A DNA stretch of 64,000 nt from Proteles cristata cristata (Eukaryota; Chordata; Mammalia; Carnivora; Hyaenidae), in NCBI GenBank assembly GCA_017311185.1, contig JAESUZ010002555.1, positions 248,001-312,000 on the forward strand, given 5' to 3'. Position numbers and translations under genes: made by a program. The notes beneath the pieces are model-generated. The model saw only the letters and a program-made list of their open reading frames with translations, made no database searches and was not told the DNA's origin. Of the stretch, positions 20,776 through 31,524 are shown piece by piece; position 1 is the first letter of the stretch; the number at the start of each line of letters is the position of its first letter.

Positions 20776-20996
20776 GGCCACCTGGATGGCTCAGTCCGTT
20801 GAGCATCCAACTTTAGCTCAGGTCATGATCTCAAGGTTCGTGGGTTTGAGCCTCATATCCAGCTCTGTGCTGACAGCTCAGACCCTGGAGCCTGCTTCAG
20901 ATTCTGTGTCTCCTTCTCTCTGCCCCTCCCCCACTGGGGCTCGCGCACGCGCGCTCTTTCTCTCTCTCTCAAAAATAAACATTAAAAAAAGTTTTT
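20776..20996 (+). mobile_element. Can-SINE, long type
   Basis: Head GGCCACCTGGATGGCTCAGT. TSD AAAAGCRTAAGTRGAA lies at 20760-20775 and 20997-21012. Confidence 0.95.
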
Positions 20997-21112
20997 AAAA
21001 GCATAAGTGGAAAAGAAATAATATGTAGAAAGGCTGAAAGTTAAATGGTGGAAATAATATGCTAAATAAAAACTAAAAAGAAGTTAATACCAAATATTAA
21101 CATGGGATAAAA

Positions 21113-21222
21113 GAGGGGCACCTGGCTGGTTCGGTTGGTAGAGCGTCTGACTCTTGATCTCAGGGTCATGAGTTCAAGCCCCACATTGGGCGTGGGGCCT
21201 ACTTAAAAAATCAAACAACAAA
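21113..21222 (+). mobile_element. Short Can-SINE, older type
   Basis: Head GGGGCACCTGGCTGGTTCGG, GAGTTCAAGCCCCACATTGG, GTGGGGCCTACTTAAAAAAT. Perfect 14-bp TSD AACATGGGATAAAA at 21099-21112 and 21223-21236. Confidence 0.95.
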
Positions 21223-21300
21223 AACATGGGATAAAACAGACGCTAAGGCAAAAAGCATTATAAAAGACAGTCACCATATGATAATTTGAAACATGCCATA

Positions 21301-21522
21301 GGGGCGCCTGAATGGCTCAGCTCATTAAGTGTCCGGCTTCGGCTCAGATCATGATCTCAAGATTCGTGAATTCAAGACCCACGTAGGGTTCTGTGATGAC
21401 AGCTCAGAGCCTGGAGCCTACTTCAGATTCTGTGTCTCCCTCTCTCTCTCTGCCCCTTCCCCACTCATGCTCCCTCGTTCTCTCTCTCAAAATGAATAAA
21501 CATGAAGAAACACTAAAAAAAG
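21301..21522 (+). mobile_element. Can-SINE, long type
   Basis: GGGGCGCCTGAATGGCTCAG head, CT-rich body and AATGAATAAACATGAAG tail, inside the old L1. Confidence 0.9.
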
Positions 21523-21680
21523 AAAATGTGTTGTAATAATTTGTTCCCTAGAATACAATATTCTAAATCTATATATCCCACATAAAAAAGCTTTAAAATA
21601 TATAAAGCTAAATTTGACAAAACTATAAGGAGAAACTGATAAATCCACTTCAGGGCAAAAAGAGTTTTACTACATCCTTT

Positions 21681-21887
21681 AAAAGCACATTTATTTGTGT
21701 TTGAGACACAGAGCACAAGCAGTAGAGAGGCAGAGAGTGTGGAGGAGACACAGAATCCGAAGCAGCCTCCAGGCTCTGAGCTAGCTGTCAGCACAGAGCC
21801 TGACGTGGGGATTTGAATTCATGAACTGCGCAATCATGACCTGAGCCGAAGTCAGATGCTTAACTGACTGAGCCACCCAGGCGCCCC
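21681..21887 (-). mobile_element. Can-SINE, long type
   Basis: Antisense copy ending GCCACCCAGGCGCCCC. Imperfect TSD (TAMTACATCYTTT) on each side. Confidence 0.9.
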
Positions 21888-21975
21888 TAATACATCTTTT
21901 TAAACAAGATGGATCAGGCAGACAAAACATAGTATATGTGCATGTATGTGTATATAGATATCAAGCTTATTAAAT

Positions 21976-22019
21976 AAATGTGTGTGTGTGCACGCATGTG
22001 TGCGTGTATGTGTGTGTGT
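21976..22019. repeat. (TG)n microsatellite, interrupted
   Basis: TG repeats broken by CA, CG and TA units (TGTGTGTGTGCACGCATGTG). An imperfect, probably old array. Confidence 0.9.
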
Positions 22020-22276
22020 TGAAGAACACACATTCATTTCAAGCATACAAATTAACTACACATTAGGTCATAAAACAAGTCTCAAATCATTTCAAAAAAT
22101 GTGTGTTACAAAGACTGTATAAACTGACCTGAGTGTAATTAACTTAGAAATGATCATCAACAATAAAAAGGCCAACCCATCTGGAAATTTTAACACACAC
22201 TTCCACATAAAGAACAAAGGTAAAAATCCTTTTTAAAATTTTTTTCAAGAAAAAAATCTTAATGAAAAAATTTTTA

Positions 22277-22492
22277 ATTTTTTAAAATGTTTTACTTATT
22301 TTTCAGAGAAAGAGAGAGAGAGAGAGTGAGCAGGGGAGCGGCAGAGAGAGAGAGGGAGACACAGAATCCGAAGCAGGCTTCAGGCTCTAAGCTGTCAGCA
22401 CAGAGTCCGACGGAGGTCTCGAGCTCGTGAACCGCGAGATGGTGACCTGAGCCAAAGTCGGACGCTTACTGACTGAGCCACCCAGGCATCCC
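22277..22492 (-). mobile_element. Can-SINE, long type
   Basis: Antisense copy. TSD TTAATGRAAAATTTTTA (one-base length difference) at 22259-22276 and 22493-22509. Confidence 0.9.
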
Positions 22493-22556
22493 TTAATGGA
22501 AAATTTTTAACAACTAGAAATAAATGAAAATACTATATTGCGAAACTATGGGATGC

Positions 22557-23065
22557 TTACACTCAGACTCAGGACTTCCACTTCCAGGTACCTACCCACT
22601 TAACAGAAATGAAAGTTCACGTCCACAAAAGATTTGCACGAGGATGTGCACAGTTGCTAGATTCATAACAGCCCAAAAACTGGAAATAACCCAAACGTGC
22701 CTCAAAAGAGAATAAACAGTAGATATCCATCCATATATTGGAATAAACCCGGTAATAAAAAGAAACAAATTAGCTAATACATGCAACACGTGCTGTGTAG
22801 CAAAAGCTGGACACAAAAGAGAAAATACTGTCTGATTCCATTTGGATTAACTTCTAGGTAAATATAGTTCTAAACTGATTAACTCTGGTGGTGAAGGGCA
22901 GACCAGTCCATAATGAGCCCCATGGAACTTTTTAGGATGATGGAAATGTCCTGTATCTCACTTTGGATGACAGTAACATGGGTACTTACATTTGCAAAAA
23001 CTCAAAAAATTGAAGATGTTAAGATCTGTGCATGTTCTGAGATATATAATCAGTAAGGAAAAAAA
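22557..23065 (+). mobile_element. Old L1M 3' end nested in the older L1
   Basis: GATTCATAACAGCCCAAAAA, CTGGAAATAACCCAAACGTG, CTGTCTGATTCCATTTGGAT and GATGATGGAAATGTCCTGTA are the ORF2 end and 3' UTR of an L1M element. Host L1 reads AAACTATGGGATGC before it and AAACATATAGGATGC after it, a likely eroded TSD. Confidence 0.75.
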
Positions 23066-23332
23066 CATATAGGATGCAACATAAACACAAGGAAATACAT
23101 AGCCTTAAGCATACATATTAGAAAAGAAAAAGATTCCAAATTGATCAACCAAGCTCAGAAGTTAGGAAGTTAAAAAAAGAGCAGCAGAATAAATTCTAAG
23201 AAAGGAGAAAGCAATAAAATAAGAGCAAATATTAATGAAATGGAAAATAAATAGCAGTGAAAAAAGCTGTATGTTCAAAGGACTAATAAAATAGACAAAG
23301 CTTAGGTAATATTGATCAAGAAAAGAGATACA

Positions 23333-23490
23333 GGGGTGTCTGGGTGTCTCAGCTGGTTGAGTAACTCTTCATTTTGGCTCAGATCATGATAACGGAGTCG
23401 TGGGATTAAGCCCCACATCTGGCTCTGTGCTGTGTGTGGAGCCTGCTTAAGACTCTCTCTGCCCCTTCCCACCCTCAAAAAAAATAGAAG
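23333..23490 (+). mobile_element. Can-SINE, short-bodied
   Basis: GGGGTGTCTGGGTGTCTCAG head with ACTCTTCATTTTGGCTCAG and a brief CT body ending CCCACCCTCAAAAAAAATAG. Confidence 0.85.
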
Positions 23491-23504
23491 TATATAAATT
23501 TTTA

Positions 23505-23740
23505 TTTATTTTTTTTATTTAAAAAAAAATTTTTTTTTAATGTTTTATTTATTTCCAGGAGAGAGAGACAGCGTGAGCAGGGGAGGGTCAGAGAGAGAGG
23601 GAGTCACAGACTGAAAGAGGCTCCAGGCTCCGAGCTGGCAGTCAGCACAGAGCCCGACGCAGGGCTCGAACCCACGAACCGCGAGATCATGACCTAAGCG
23701 AAAGTCGGATGCTTAACCGACTAAGCCACCCAGGTGCCCC
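23505..23740 (-). mobile_element. Can-SINE, young subtype
   Basis: Antisense young copy (AGCTGGCAGTCAGCACAGAG, GACCTAAGCGAAAGTCGGAT). A 9-bp repeat AAATTTTTA (23496-23504, 23741-23749) is the likely TSD. Confidence 0.95.
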
Positions 23741-23845
23741 AAATTTTTAAAAGAAAAAGAAAAAAGATACAAATATACAATGTTAGAGATTTAAAAAGTG
23801 ATATGTTTAAGGCTACAGCTGATTTTTAAAAATGAGAAAAATATG

Positions 23846-24069
23846 GGGGCGCCTGGGGGGCTTAGTCGGTTGAGCGTCCGACTTCAGCTGAGGTCATGAT
23901 CTCACAGTTCGTGGGTTCGAGCCCCTTGTCGGGCTCTGTGCTGACAGCTAGCTCAGAGCCTGGAGCCTGCTTCAGATTCTGTGTGTGTGTCTCTCTCTCT
24001 GACCCTCCCCTGCTCATGCTGTCTCTCTCTCTCTCAGAAATAAATAAAACATTAAAAAATTAAATAAAA
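23846..24069 (+). mobile_element. Can-SINE, intermediate subtype
   Basis: Has CTTAG in the head like the young subtype but GACAGCTAGCTCAGAG in the body. TSD AAKGAGAAAAATATG at 23831-23845 and 24070-24084. Confidence 0.95.
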
Positions 24070-24233
24070 AAGGAGAAAAATATGAACTTTATGCCAATAA
24101 ATTTGAAGCAACCTGGACGATATTACAAAAAATATATAACTTATCAGAACTAACTCAATAAGAGAAAAAAACCTATACATAGTTTGGAATGCAGAATAAC
24201 CACATATTTTATTATCCAAACCAGGACATCTTT

Positions 24234-24424
24234 ATTCATTGATTCATTCATTCATGAGAGAGAGTGCACATGCAAGTGGGGAAGGGGCAGAAGGAGAGAG
24301 AATTTCAAACAAGCTCCACACCTACCATGGACCTGGTTACAGGGCTCAATCTCCCAACTCTGAGATCATGACCTGAGTCTAAATCAAGTTGGACCCTTAA
24401 CCTACTGAGCCACTCAGGTGCCCC
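24234..24424 (-). mobile_element. Can-SINE, diverged
   Basis: Antisense copy with (ATTC)n tail (ATTCATTGATTCATTCATTC), ending CACTCAGGTGCCCC. Confidence 0.9.
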
Positions 24425-24460
24425 AATGAAACAAGACATTGTTAAAAGTATTTATTATTA

Positions 24461-24672
24461 TTTTTAATGTTTTATTTATTTCTGAGAGAGAGAGAGAGAG
24501 GCAGAGTGAGCAGGGGAGGGTCAGAGAGAGAGGGAGACACAGAATCTGAAACAGGCTTCAGGCTCTGAGCTGGCTGTCAGCACAGAGCCCGATGCAGGGC
24601 TCGAACCCACAAACCGTGAGATCATGATCTGAGCCGGTCGGACACTTAGCCAACTGAGCCACCAGGCACCCC
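24461..24672 (-). mobile_element. Can-SINE, long type
   Basis: Antisense copy. TSD TAAAAGTRYTTATTATTA (18 bp, two mismatches) at 24443-24460 and 24673-24690. Confidence 0.95.
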
Positions 24673-25131
24673 TAAAAGTGCTTATTATTAATAGACATGC
24701 CAGGGAATAGGCAAAACCTGGCATCCACCCAGGCAAACCAGGATGTATGGCCACTTTACTTATAGCCATAAACAAAATTTAAAATCTTCTTAACAAAGAC
24801 GATACCAGGTTTAAAAGGTTTCCTAGGAATGCTCAACTAAACATTCACAAAAGTATCAATTCTAATTTTCTGCCATTTTTTCTTAGGGATTAAAAAAGAG
24901 AAACATTCTCAATGAAGTTAATAAAATCTTAATTCTAAAATGGACAAATATAGTATGAGAAAGATAATTTACAGGTTAATATCACTTAGGAGCACAGATG
25001 CTGATCAAGCCGATTCAAAAAATAACGAAACCAAGTCAAATCCAACAGTATATTAAAAAGATAACATATCATGTTCCAATTCAATTTGTCTCAGAAAGAC
25101 AAAGAAAGTTTAACATAAAAATGTTCATGAA

Positions 25132-25328
25132 GGGGTGCCTGGGTGGCTCAGTTGGTTGAGCATCCAATCTTGATTTCAGCTCAGGTCACGATCTCAGGGT
25201 CATGGGCTCCAACCCCAGGTAGGACACAGCGCTGAGTGTGGAGCCTGCTTGGGATTCTCCCTCTCCCTCCCCTGTTCATGCGCTGGCTCTCTCCCTTTTT
25301 CTAAAATAAATAAAATGAAAAAAAAATA
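25132..25328 (+). mobile_element. Can-SINE, short-bodied
   Basis: Head GGGGTGCCTGGGTGGCTCAG, CTCAGGGTCATGGGCTCCAA, GAGTGTGGAGCCTGCTTGGG, short CT body and A-rich tail. Confidence 0.9.
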
Positions 25329-25509
25329 TTTTTATAATAAAAATGAAAAAAGTAACTATAATTTATAGCATTTACAATGAAAAAAGAAAACCCATGTATC
25401 ATCTTAATAGATGTAGAAAAAGCAGTTGATAAAATTCAACATCTTTTAAAAAGTATTCACCAAAAACCTGTAGCAATTATTATTAGTAGGAGTAAACCCT
25501 GAGAAGCAC

Positions 25510-25790
25510 TTCCTTCTGGGGGGTTGGGGGGGGCAGATAGATGGATGAGGAAAATGGGTAAAATGGTGTGGGAGATACAGGCTTCCAGTTATGGAATGAA
25601 CAAGCCACGGGAATAAAAGTTACAGCTTAGGGAATATAGTCAGTGATATTGTAATAGCGATGGGTGGCATCAGATGCTAGCCACACCTGTGTCAAGCATA
25701 ACATAACCTATAAACCTATTAAATCACTGTGTCATACACCTAAAATTAATGTGACATTCTGTGTCAAGTATACTTCAATTTAAAAAAAAA
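25510..25790 (+). mobile_element. L1M 3' UTR nested in the old L1
   Basis: GGCTTCCAGTTATGGAATGA, ATAAAAGTTACAGCTTAGGG, CACTGTGTCATACACCTAAA, TGTCAAGTATACTTCAATTT and poly(A) are the end of an L1MA/MB-type element. The host L1 phrase GCACTTCCTTC recurs at 25934-25945 (GCATTTCCTTC). Confidence 0.75.
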
Positions 25791-25792
25791 TA

Positions 25793-25900
25793 GGGGGTGA
25801 CTGGCTTGCTCAGTTAGAAAAGCATGTGACTCTTGATCTTGGCGTCCTGAGTTCAAGGCCCACATAGGCTTAGAGATTACTAAAATAAATACATCAAGAA
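25793..25900 (+). mobile_element. Short Can-SINE, older type
   Basis: GGGGGTGACTGGCTTGCTCA head and GACTCTTGATCTTGGCGTCC, ending AGAGATTACTAAAATAAAT. Attached to the poly(A) of the preceding L1M end. Confidence 0.85.
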
Positions 25901-26317
25901 TCTAAAAGAAAAAGAGAGGGAAAAGAAAAGAAACAGCATTTCCTTCAAATTCAGGAACAAATCTAAGGAGGCCAGCTGTTCCTGCTTCTAGGTTGACATT
26001 ACATCGAAGGTCCTACCAAAAGCAGAAAGCAAAGGCAAATAAAAGTAGAGTGAGAAGGAAACAACGTCATTATTAAGAGATGATGTGATTGTTTGGATAG
26101 AACCTCTTCAAATCCACAAATGGCTAAAATCAATTAGGAGAGTGATAAACAAAACTCAGAGTATGTCTGTCGTGTTTATTGGAGGCATGACACAAAAAGG
26201 GAGATACAAGAAGTGTCCGTGGAATTGCTGATGTTGTATTAAAGTTGCAGGGTGGGTATGTTACAGGTTTAGTTTTTATCATACTGCTTCATAATCTTTA
26301 TATATCCGCACACATGT

Positions 26318-26780
26318 CATAAAAAGAATCATCCACCATGATCAAGTGGGAATCATTCCTGGGTTACAGGGCTGGTTCAATATTCGCAAATCAACCAATG
26401 TGATACATCACATCAACAAAAGAAAAGATAAAAAACATATGATCCTGTCGATAGATGCAGAAAAAGCATTTGACAAAATACAGCTCCCTTCTTAATAAAG
26501 ACCCTCAAGAAAGTCGGGATAGAAGGAACTTACTTAAACATCATCAAAGCCATCTATGTATGAGAAGCCCTCAGCTAACATCATCCTCAACGGGGAAAAA
26601 CTGAGAGCTTTCCCCCTGAGATCAGGAACACGGCAGGGATGTCCACTCTCACCACTGCTGTTTCACATAGTGCTGGAAGTCCTCGCATCAGCCATCAGAC
26701 CACAAAATGAAATAAAAGGCATCAGAATTGGCAAAGAAGAAGTCAAACTTTCACTTTTCGCAGGCAACATGATACTCTAC
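26318..26780 (+). mobile_element. L1 ORF2 internal fragment lacking both ends
   Basis: Carries only the middle of the ORF2 reverse transcriptase (CAAGTGGGAATCATTCCTGG ... CTTTCACTTTTCGCAGGCAA). Translated, the catalytic FADD appears as FAGN, so the active site is lost. It is flanked by a perfect 16-bp repeat ATATCCGCACACATGT (26302-26317, 26781-26796) but has no poly(A) and no 3' UTR, which is unusual for an L1 insertion. Confidence 0.9.
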
Positions 26781-26870
26781 ATATCCGCACACATGTATTC
26801 ACACATATGCACTTACACTCTTTTGTATCATATAATTCATAATTCAGTTTAAAAGTTTAAATAAAATGTC

Positions 26871-27212
26871 TTTTTACTTTCTATATTACACGTTGACTAA
26901 TTGTTCTATTCTTTTCCCATGCAAATGTGGAAATTCTGTATTGGGAAGAAAAAAAATGATTAAAGAAAGAAACAAAAGCCAATGAACAGAAGCCGGGTGG
27001 TTTGATGGATGGGCTGGTGGGTGGCAGTGAGGGTGGTTAATAAGGCCAAGTCCCATTAATGTCAGGACAAGGGCTTAGTTCAAGAACTGAGAAGAGGCTG
27101 GAAGATCTGGGGAGGGGGGCAGGGAAGACCGATAGCGGTGACCTTTAAGAGGGCAGTTTTTATAGCCTGGCAGGAGGCGGAGCCCAAAAACAGAGGGTTA
27201 AATCATGAATGA
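26871..27212. other. Unique sequence
   Basis: No repeat or gene recognised. It includes a G-rich piece around 27110 (GGGGAGGGGGGCAGGGAAG). Confidence 0.4.
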
Positions 27213-27400
27213 ATAAATAGCAAAAAACTGGAAACCACCCAAAGGCCTAACAATCAGGGCCTGGTGAAAACAACCATAGCACCATTCATAGAAGAAATGA
27301 TGCTGTGTCCACACACAGACGGGCTTACAAAATTCGGTGACGTACAAAATTTCAGGGCACAAGATAGCGTTTGTGCAGATTATAATCATGAAGGACACGT
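27213..27400 (+). mobile_element. Possible L1M/HAL1 3' fragment
   Basis: AGCAAAAAACTGGAAACCAC, GGCCTAACAATCAGGGCCTG and GAAGAAATGATGCTGTGTCC resemble the last ORF2 portion of old L1/HAL1. Diverged. Confidence 0.45.
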
Positions 27401-27550
27401 GTGTCCTGTGAGGAGCTGACAGAATTGGACAAGATCAAGCCATGTTTGTGGATGCTGTTTGAAGGCTAGGGGATTTTTTTTTTTCTTTTCTGGAATGCTG
27501 GCAATCAACAAACAAAAACATGTAATGTTTCTTTAAAATCAAAAGAAGGA

Positions 27551-27778
27551 TGGGGCCCGACGGGGTGGTTCAGTCGGTTAAGGTTAAGCGGTTAAGCTCG
27601 GCCTTATGCTCAGGTCATGATCTCATGACTCATGGGTTTGAGCCCCACGTCAGGCTCTGTGCTGACAGCTCGGAGCCTGGAGCCTGCTTCAGATTCTGTG
27701 TCTCCCTCTCTCTCTCTGCCCCTTTCCCACTCATGATCTGTCTCTCAAAAATAAATAAATGTTAAAAAAAATTTTTTT
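27551..27778 (+). mobile_element. Can-SINE with head repeat
   Basis: The head contains GGTTAAGGTTAAGCGGTTAAG, a triplicated GGTTAAG. Body and tail standard. TSD AAATCAAAAGAA at 27536-27547 and 27779-27790. Confidence 0.9.
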
Positions 27779-27978
27779 AAATCAAAAGAATGGCTGATGA
27801 AGAAATGGAGGCAGTAAGGGAGACCATTCTGTGGGGAAATCTGATGGTGATGGGAAGGAAGGAGAAGGCAGAGCAGCTGGTGATGGGGAGGAGAGGGAGA
27901 TGCCGTCTGTTTCCTTTATTGCTTTCTTTTTTTAATTAAAAAATTAATAATCCTCCTTTTTACAAATTCAGTCTAGAA

Positions 27979-28006
27979 GTGTGTGTGTGTGTGTGTGTGT
28001 GTGTGT
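27979..28006. repeat. (GT)14 microsatellite
   Basis: Pure dinucleotide run, not derived from a SINE body. Likely polymorphic. Confidence 0.95.
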
Positions 28007-28764
28007 AGTGATAGAACCCTCAGCCCCATCCCTGCTCCCCACTGCTAATAGTTGAGTGTAGCTTTCCAGAGCTGTACCATTTTCTATTATATGCAGCTCA
28101 CTGGTTTTTAATTACAGAGTGAGATAGGCTTTCTAAAGTAAAGCATTAGAGGGAGTAAAGAGAGAAATCTCCCATCCTCCATAGCTAACTTCTGTTGGGA
28201 AGTGTCCTTCAGACTTTTTTTTTGGTCTGTGTGCGTGTAGATGCTTATGTATATATTCATGTATAGCTTTATGACTGGTTGTACAAAAGCAGGAACATTT
28301 TCCACCCAACATTGAGAGGTTTCACTCCACAATATGTCATGATGGATCACTCCCAAGTCACCACACAGAGATTAACCTCATGCTTGAGTAGCTGCCTAAT
28401 ATCCCACAGCGTTCAGCTGAAAGGTAAGCTGCGGAGAACACCAAGGCATCGTTTTCCCTACAACTGGCTGGGAAGGAGATACAGACACAAAAGATTCAAG
28501 ATGGCAGGAGGCACTGCTTGGAGGGAGACGACCTCTGGGAGCGGGAAGCAAGCAGACAGAGAGAGTCTTCTTTCTGCCCTGGTCTCTTAAGCCAGAGTCC
28601 CATTCGAATCTAGCTAAACCGCACAGAACTGCAGGGGGGAGGGTTGTGATTTGAGCCCAAGTGATAAGGCCATGGCTGGGGACCCAACTTCCTTGAGTGA
28701 TCTGTACTTCCCCCAGTGGCGGCGAGCCTGAGCCTACTTATCAGAAACCTTAAGGGGAGCCCTG
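28007..28764. other. Unresolved sequence, no gene
   Basis: Parts (AGCTTTCCAGAGCTGTACCA, CTAATATCCCACAGCGTTCA) weakly resemble the reverse strand of an old L1M, but I cannot confirm it. 28470-28760 is unique. Confidence 0.35.
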
Positions 28765-28965
28765 GAACAGCATTTCTCTAAGTGTGGTCCCAGGGCCAGC
28801 AGAAGCAGCATCAACTGGGGAACAGACTAGAAATGCAAATTCTCCGGCCCTCAGAATCCAAATTTGGATCTCTGGGACTGGGTCTCAGCAATCCCAGTTT
28901 ATGGAGTCCTCCAGGGGATGCAGATGTAAGGAAGGCAGCTCCGAATGCCCGTTCTAGAATGGGGC
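28765..28965 (-). mobile_element. MER5A-type hAT MITE
   Basis: AGCATTTCTCTAAGTGTGGT, AACAGACTAGAAATGCAAAT, CTCTGGGACTGGGTCTCAGC and CCTCCAGGGGATGCAGATGT match MER5A from end to end on the minus strand. Confidence 0.8.
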
Positions 28966-29181
28966 TTTGAGTTTGACCCATCTCACCCCATTCTCCTAGG
29001 AGAGGCAGAGAAAAGTCAGCCCTGAAGAGGCCACTTTCTTCTTCACAGGTTTTCCGTGAGTTTAGAGTCTGTAGACGAAGTCAGCGAGGGACCTAGGTAG
29101 TCGCTGGAACTGTCCTCCCCTCCCTGTGACACCACCTCCATCTCACCACCTCCCCCCCATTAAAAAAAAAAACCACCTCAT

Positions 29182-29407
29182 GGGGCGCCTGGGTGGCTTA
29201 GTCGGTTAAGCGACCGACTTTCGCTTGGGTCATGATCTCGCGGTTCGAGGGTTCGAGCCCCATGTCGGGCTCTGTGCTGACTGCCAGCTCAGAGCCTGGA
29301 GACTGTTTCAGTCTGTGACTCCCTCTCTCTCTGACCCTCCCCTGCTCACACTGTCTCTCTCTCTGTCTCTCTCTCTCTCCAAAAAAAAAAAACAAAACAA
29401 AAAAAAA
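29182..29407 (+). mobile_element. Can-SINE, young subtype
   Basis: GGGGCGCCTGGGTGGCTTAG head, TTTCAGTCTGTGACTCC and CTGCCAGCTC marks. The tail is (A)n with C interruptions. Confidence 0.95.
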
Positions 29408-29410
29408 ACA

Positions 29411-30119
29411 CCTGGACAGAATGGGAGCGTGGCTGCATAAACCCAAGGCTTTCCACTTTCCCTTAATTGTATCGCCTCCCAGTTTAAGTAACCCCTCCCC
29501 TGGGCACTGCCCTTCGAGGGATGGAAAGGGGGAGGGGTCAGAGGGGAGAGCAGCTTTGAAAGTCGGGGAGGAAATGGGATGTGGCTTCAGTGCGGCTGGG
29601 TTGGGGGAGGGAGTTGGAGGGAGAAGAGAAAGGAAGGGAGAGGAAGAATGTCCTCATTTCACCCAGCTGCTTCTGCCTGCACCTGTTCAGCTGAGGCCCG
29701 AGGAAAGGAACCAGTAAATGAAACGCAGCCCCACCCAGTCTAGAGGGGCCCCTTCCCACACTGTCGTGGGGCCCGGGTTAACTGACAGGAAAACTGTGAA
29801 TGGGTTCAGGTGGCTGAAATGAGGGGCTAGGGGAAACAGCTGGGCTCCTCTAGGGGGTAGAGCAACTGTCTACTGTCATCCCCAGGCTCTCAGAGTTTTG
29901 GACAAGGACAGAGTTTTAGATGGGGGCTGGGCAGGTGAAGACCAGGTCTGAGACCAGATTTCCCTCCGACACTGAATAGGACATCGCTGCAGAGAGGTAA
30001 GCCTCAAGAGAAACAGTCCATGCCCAAATAGCGTAGGTTTCCTCTTGTTAAGCCCTACAACATTCCACGACATTCTTTAGTACTTTGTGGGCAATGCCCG
30101 TCATTAAAAAACAATTGAC
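29411..30119. other. Unique GC-rich sequence with purine tract
   Basis: SINE-free. A 33-base pure purine run lies at 29616-29648. Overlapping open frames on both strands (29421-29717 plus, 29538-29759 minus) have no family resemblance, and I do not call them genes. Confidence 0.45.
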
Positions 30120-30316
30120 AGGGCGCCTGGGTGGCTCAGTTGGTTAAGCGTCCGACTCTTGATTTCTGCTCAAGTCATGATCTCAGGGTCGTGAGATTGA
30201 GCCCTATGTCGGGCACTGCACTGAGCATGGAGGCTGCTTGAGATTTTCTTTCTCCCTCTTCCCCTCTCCCTGACTCTCTCTCTCTCTAATAAACAAACAA
30301 CCAAAAAAATTAAGAA
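30120..30316 (+). mobile_element. Can-SINE, short-bodied
   Basis: GGGCGCCTGGGTGGCTCAGT head, ACTCTTGATTTCTGCTCAAG, GAGCATGGAGGCTGCTTGAG, ending TAATAAACAAACAACC. Confidence 0.9.
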
Positions 30317-30430
30317 ATGGCCTTATTTATAGATCGGTTTTAGGTTCACAGAAAAATTGACCTGTGAAAATTGACAACAAATTTTTAAAAGTCTCCTCTT
30401 GGTCTGTACCCCCAAGAAACATACAGCATC

Positions 30431-30654
30431 TGGGGCGCCTGGTTGGCTCAGTTGGTTGGGCATCCAACTTCAGCTCAGGTCAGGATCTCGCCATCCGTGG
30501 GTTGGAGCCCCATGTCAGGCTCTGTGCTGACAGCTCAGAGCCTGGAGCCTGCTTCTGATTCTGTGTGTGTCTCTCTCTCTGCCCCTCCCCTGCTGTGCTC
30601 TGTCTCTCTCTGCCTCTCAAAAATAAATAGACATTAAAAAAAATAAAAAATAAA
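30431..30654 (+). mobile_element. Can-SINE, long type
   Basis: TSD AGAAACMTACAGCATC (one mismatch) at 30415-30430 and 30655-30670. Confidence 0.95.
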
Positions 30655-30717
30655 AGAAACCTACAGCATCCGTTCATCGAAGGAGTTAATCAATCATTTT
30701 ATACACATCCAATGAGG

Positions 30718-30905
30718 CCTTTCTCAAACTTATTGAGAATCACTAGGAGGTTTATTAACCAGGCAGGCTCTTGATCTTCCACCCAGAGATTCTGCTGGAG
30801 GAGGTCTGGAAGGAGACCTTGGGCTGTGCATTTTTGGTATTTTTGACACACTCCACAGGAGATGTTGATATATTTGACACACTGGCCCCCATTCTGAGAA
30901 ACCCA
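30718..30905 (+). mobile_element. MER5A-type hAT MITE
   Basis: TTTCTCAAACTTATTGAGAA, GATCTTCCACCCAGAGATTC, GCTGTGCATTTTTGGTATTT and CCCATTCTGAGAAACCC are the MER5A ends and interior. Confidence 0.75.
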
Positions 30906-31185
30906 GAATTGGTGCAGGTACGGGGACAGAGGCCCTGATAGGAAGGAAGGAAGCAGTGAGCATAAAAACCCAAATCCACCCCCCCAAAAAACAACCCAAA
31001 GTCCAAATCCCACCCCCCAGCCCAATAACTGAGGACACAGTATATTAATCTACACTGAGGCAGTGGGGGAAGATGGGTGTTCACAGGCCCTGAAAATCAC
31101 AGACTAAAATCATAATGCCATCAAGACTCCTTCTAGATCAGCAAAGACTCAAAGCGAGGAGAAAATAAGCCAAGAAAATGTCTGA

Positions 31186-31362
31186 CAATCATCTTATTGT
31201 GAGGCCTTGAGCAGGATACTTTCTGTGCCTCCATTTCATCATCTGCAAAATGGGGCTCATAATGGTCCCTACAGGGTAAGGTTAAAAGAACACTATGTGT
31301 AAAGAGTTTAGAGTAGTGCCTGGCACATAATAAGCACTAAGTAAATGAAAGTTGTCACTGTT
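31186..31362 (+). mobile_element. MIR SINE
   Basis: GTGAGGCCTTGAGCAGGATA, CCATTTCATCATCTGCAAAA, TGGGGCTCATAATGGTCCCT, GTGCCTGGCACATAATAAGC and ACTAAGTAAATGAAAG give a clear MIR. Confidence 0.9.
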
Positions 31363-31524
31363 AAGATAAAAAGGAGTCTGGGTTGGCAGAGAGGAATGGA
31401 AAGGGCCAGAAGAGAGCCCCGAGTCTGGAAGAAAGCAAGTGTCCTCTTTAGGATGACTAGTGCAATTGACCAGGGCGCCACATACAAGGCAATGCAGGAT
31501 TAGGTTGGAAAGATGAGGTGGGAG

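Larger units (their letters stand above)
21001..26870 (+). mobile_element. Old L1 backbone with about fourteen nested insertions
   Basis: A single old L1 on the plus strand, recognised in order. Endonuclease part of ORF2: 21013-21300 (GACGCTAAGGCAAAAAGCAT), 21523-21680 (TCCCACATAAAAAAGC, GGAGAAACTGATAAATCCAC), 22020-22260 (CATTAGGTCATAAAACAAGT). Middle of ORF2: 23066-23332 (CATATTAGAAAAGAAAAAGA), 23750-23845, 24070-24230 (CTTTATGCCAATAAATTTGA). Reverse-transcriptase part: 24870-25131, 25380-25509 (AATAGATGTAGAAAAAGCAG), 25925-26165 (CATTTCCTTCAAATTCAGGA). 3' UTR: to about 26870. No open ORF2 remains. Boundaries at both ends are approximate. Confidence 0.75.
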
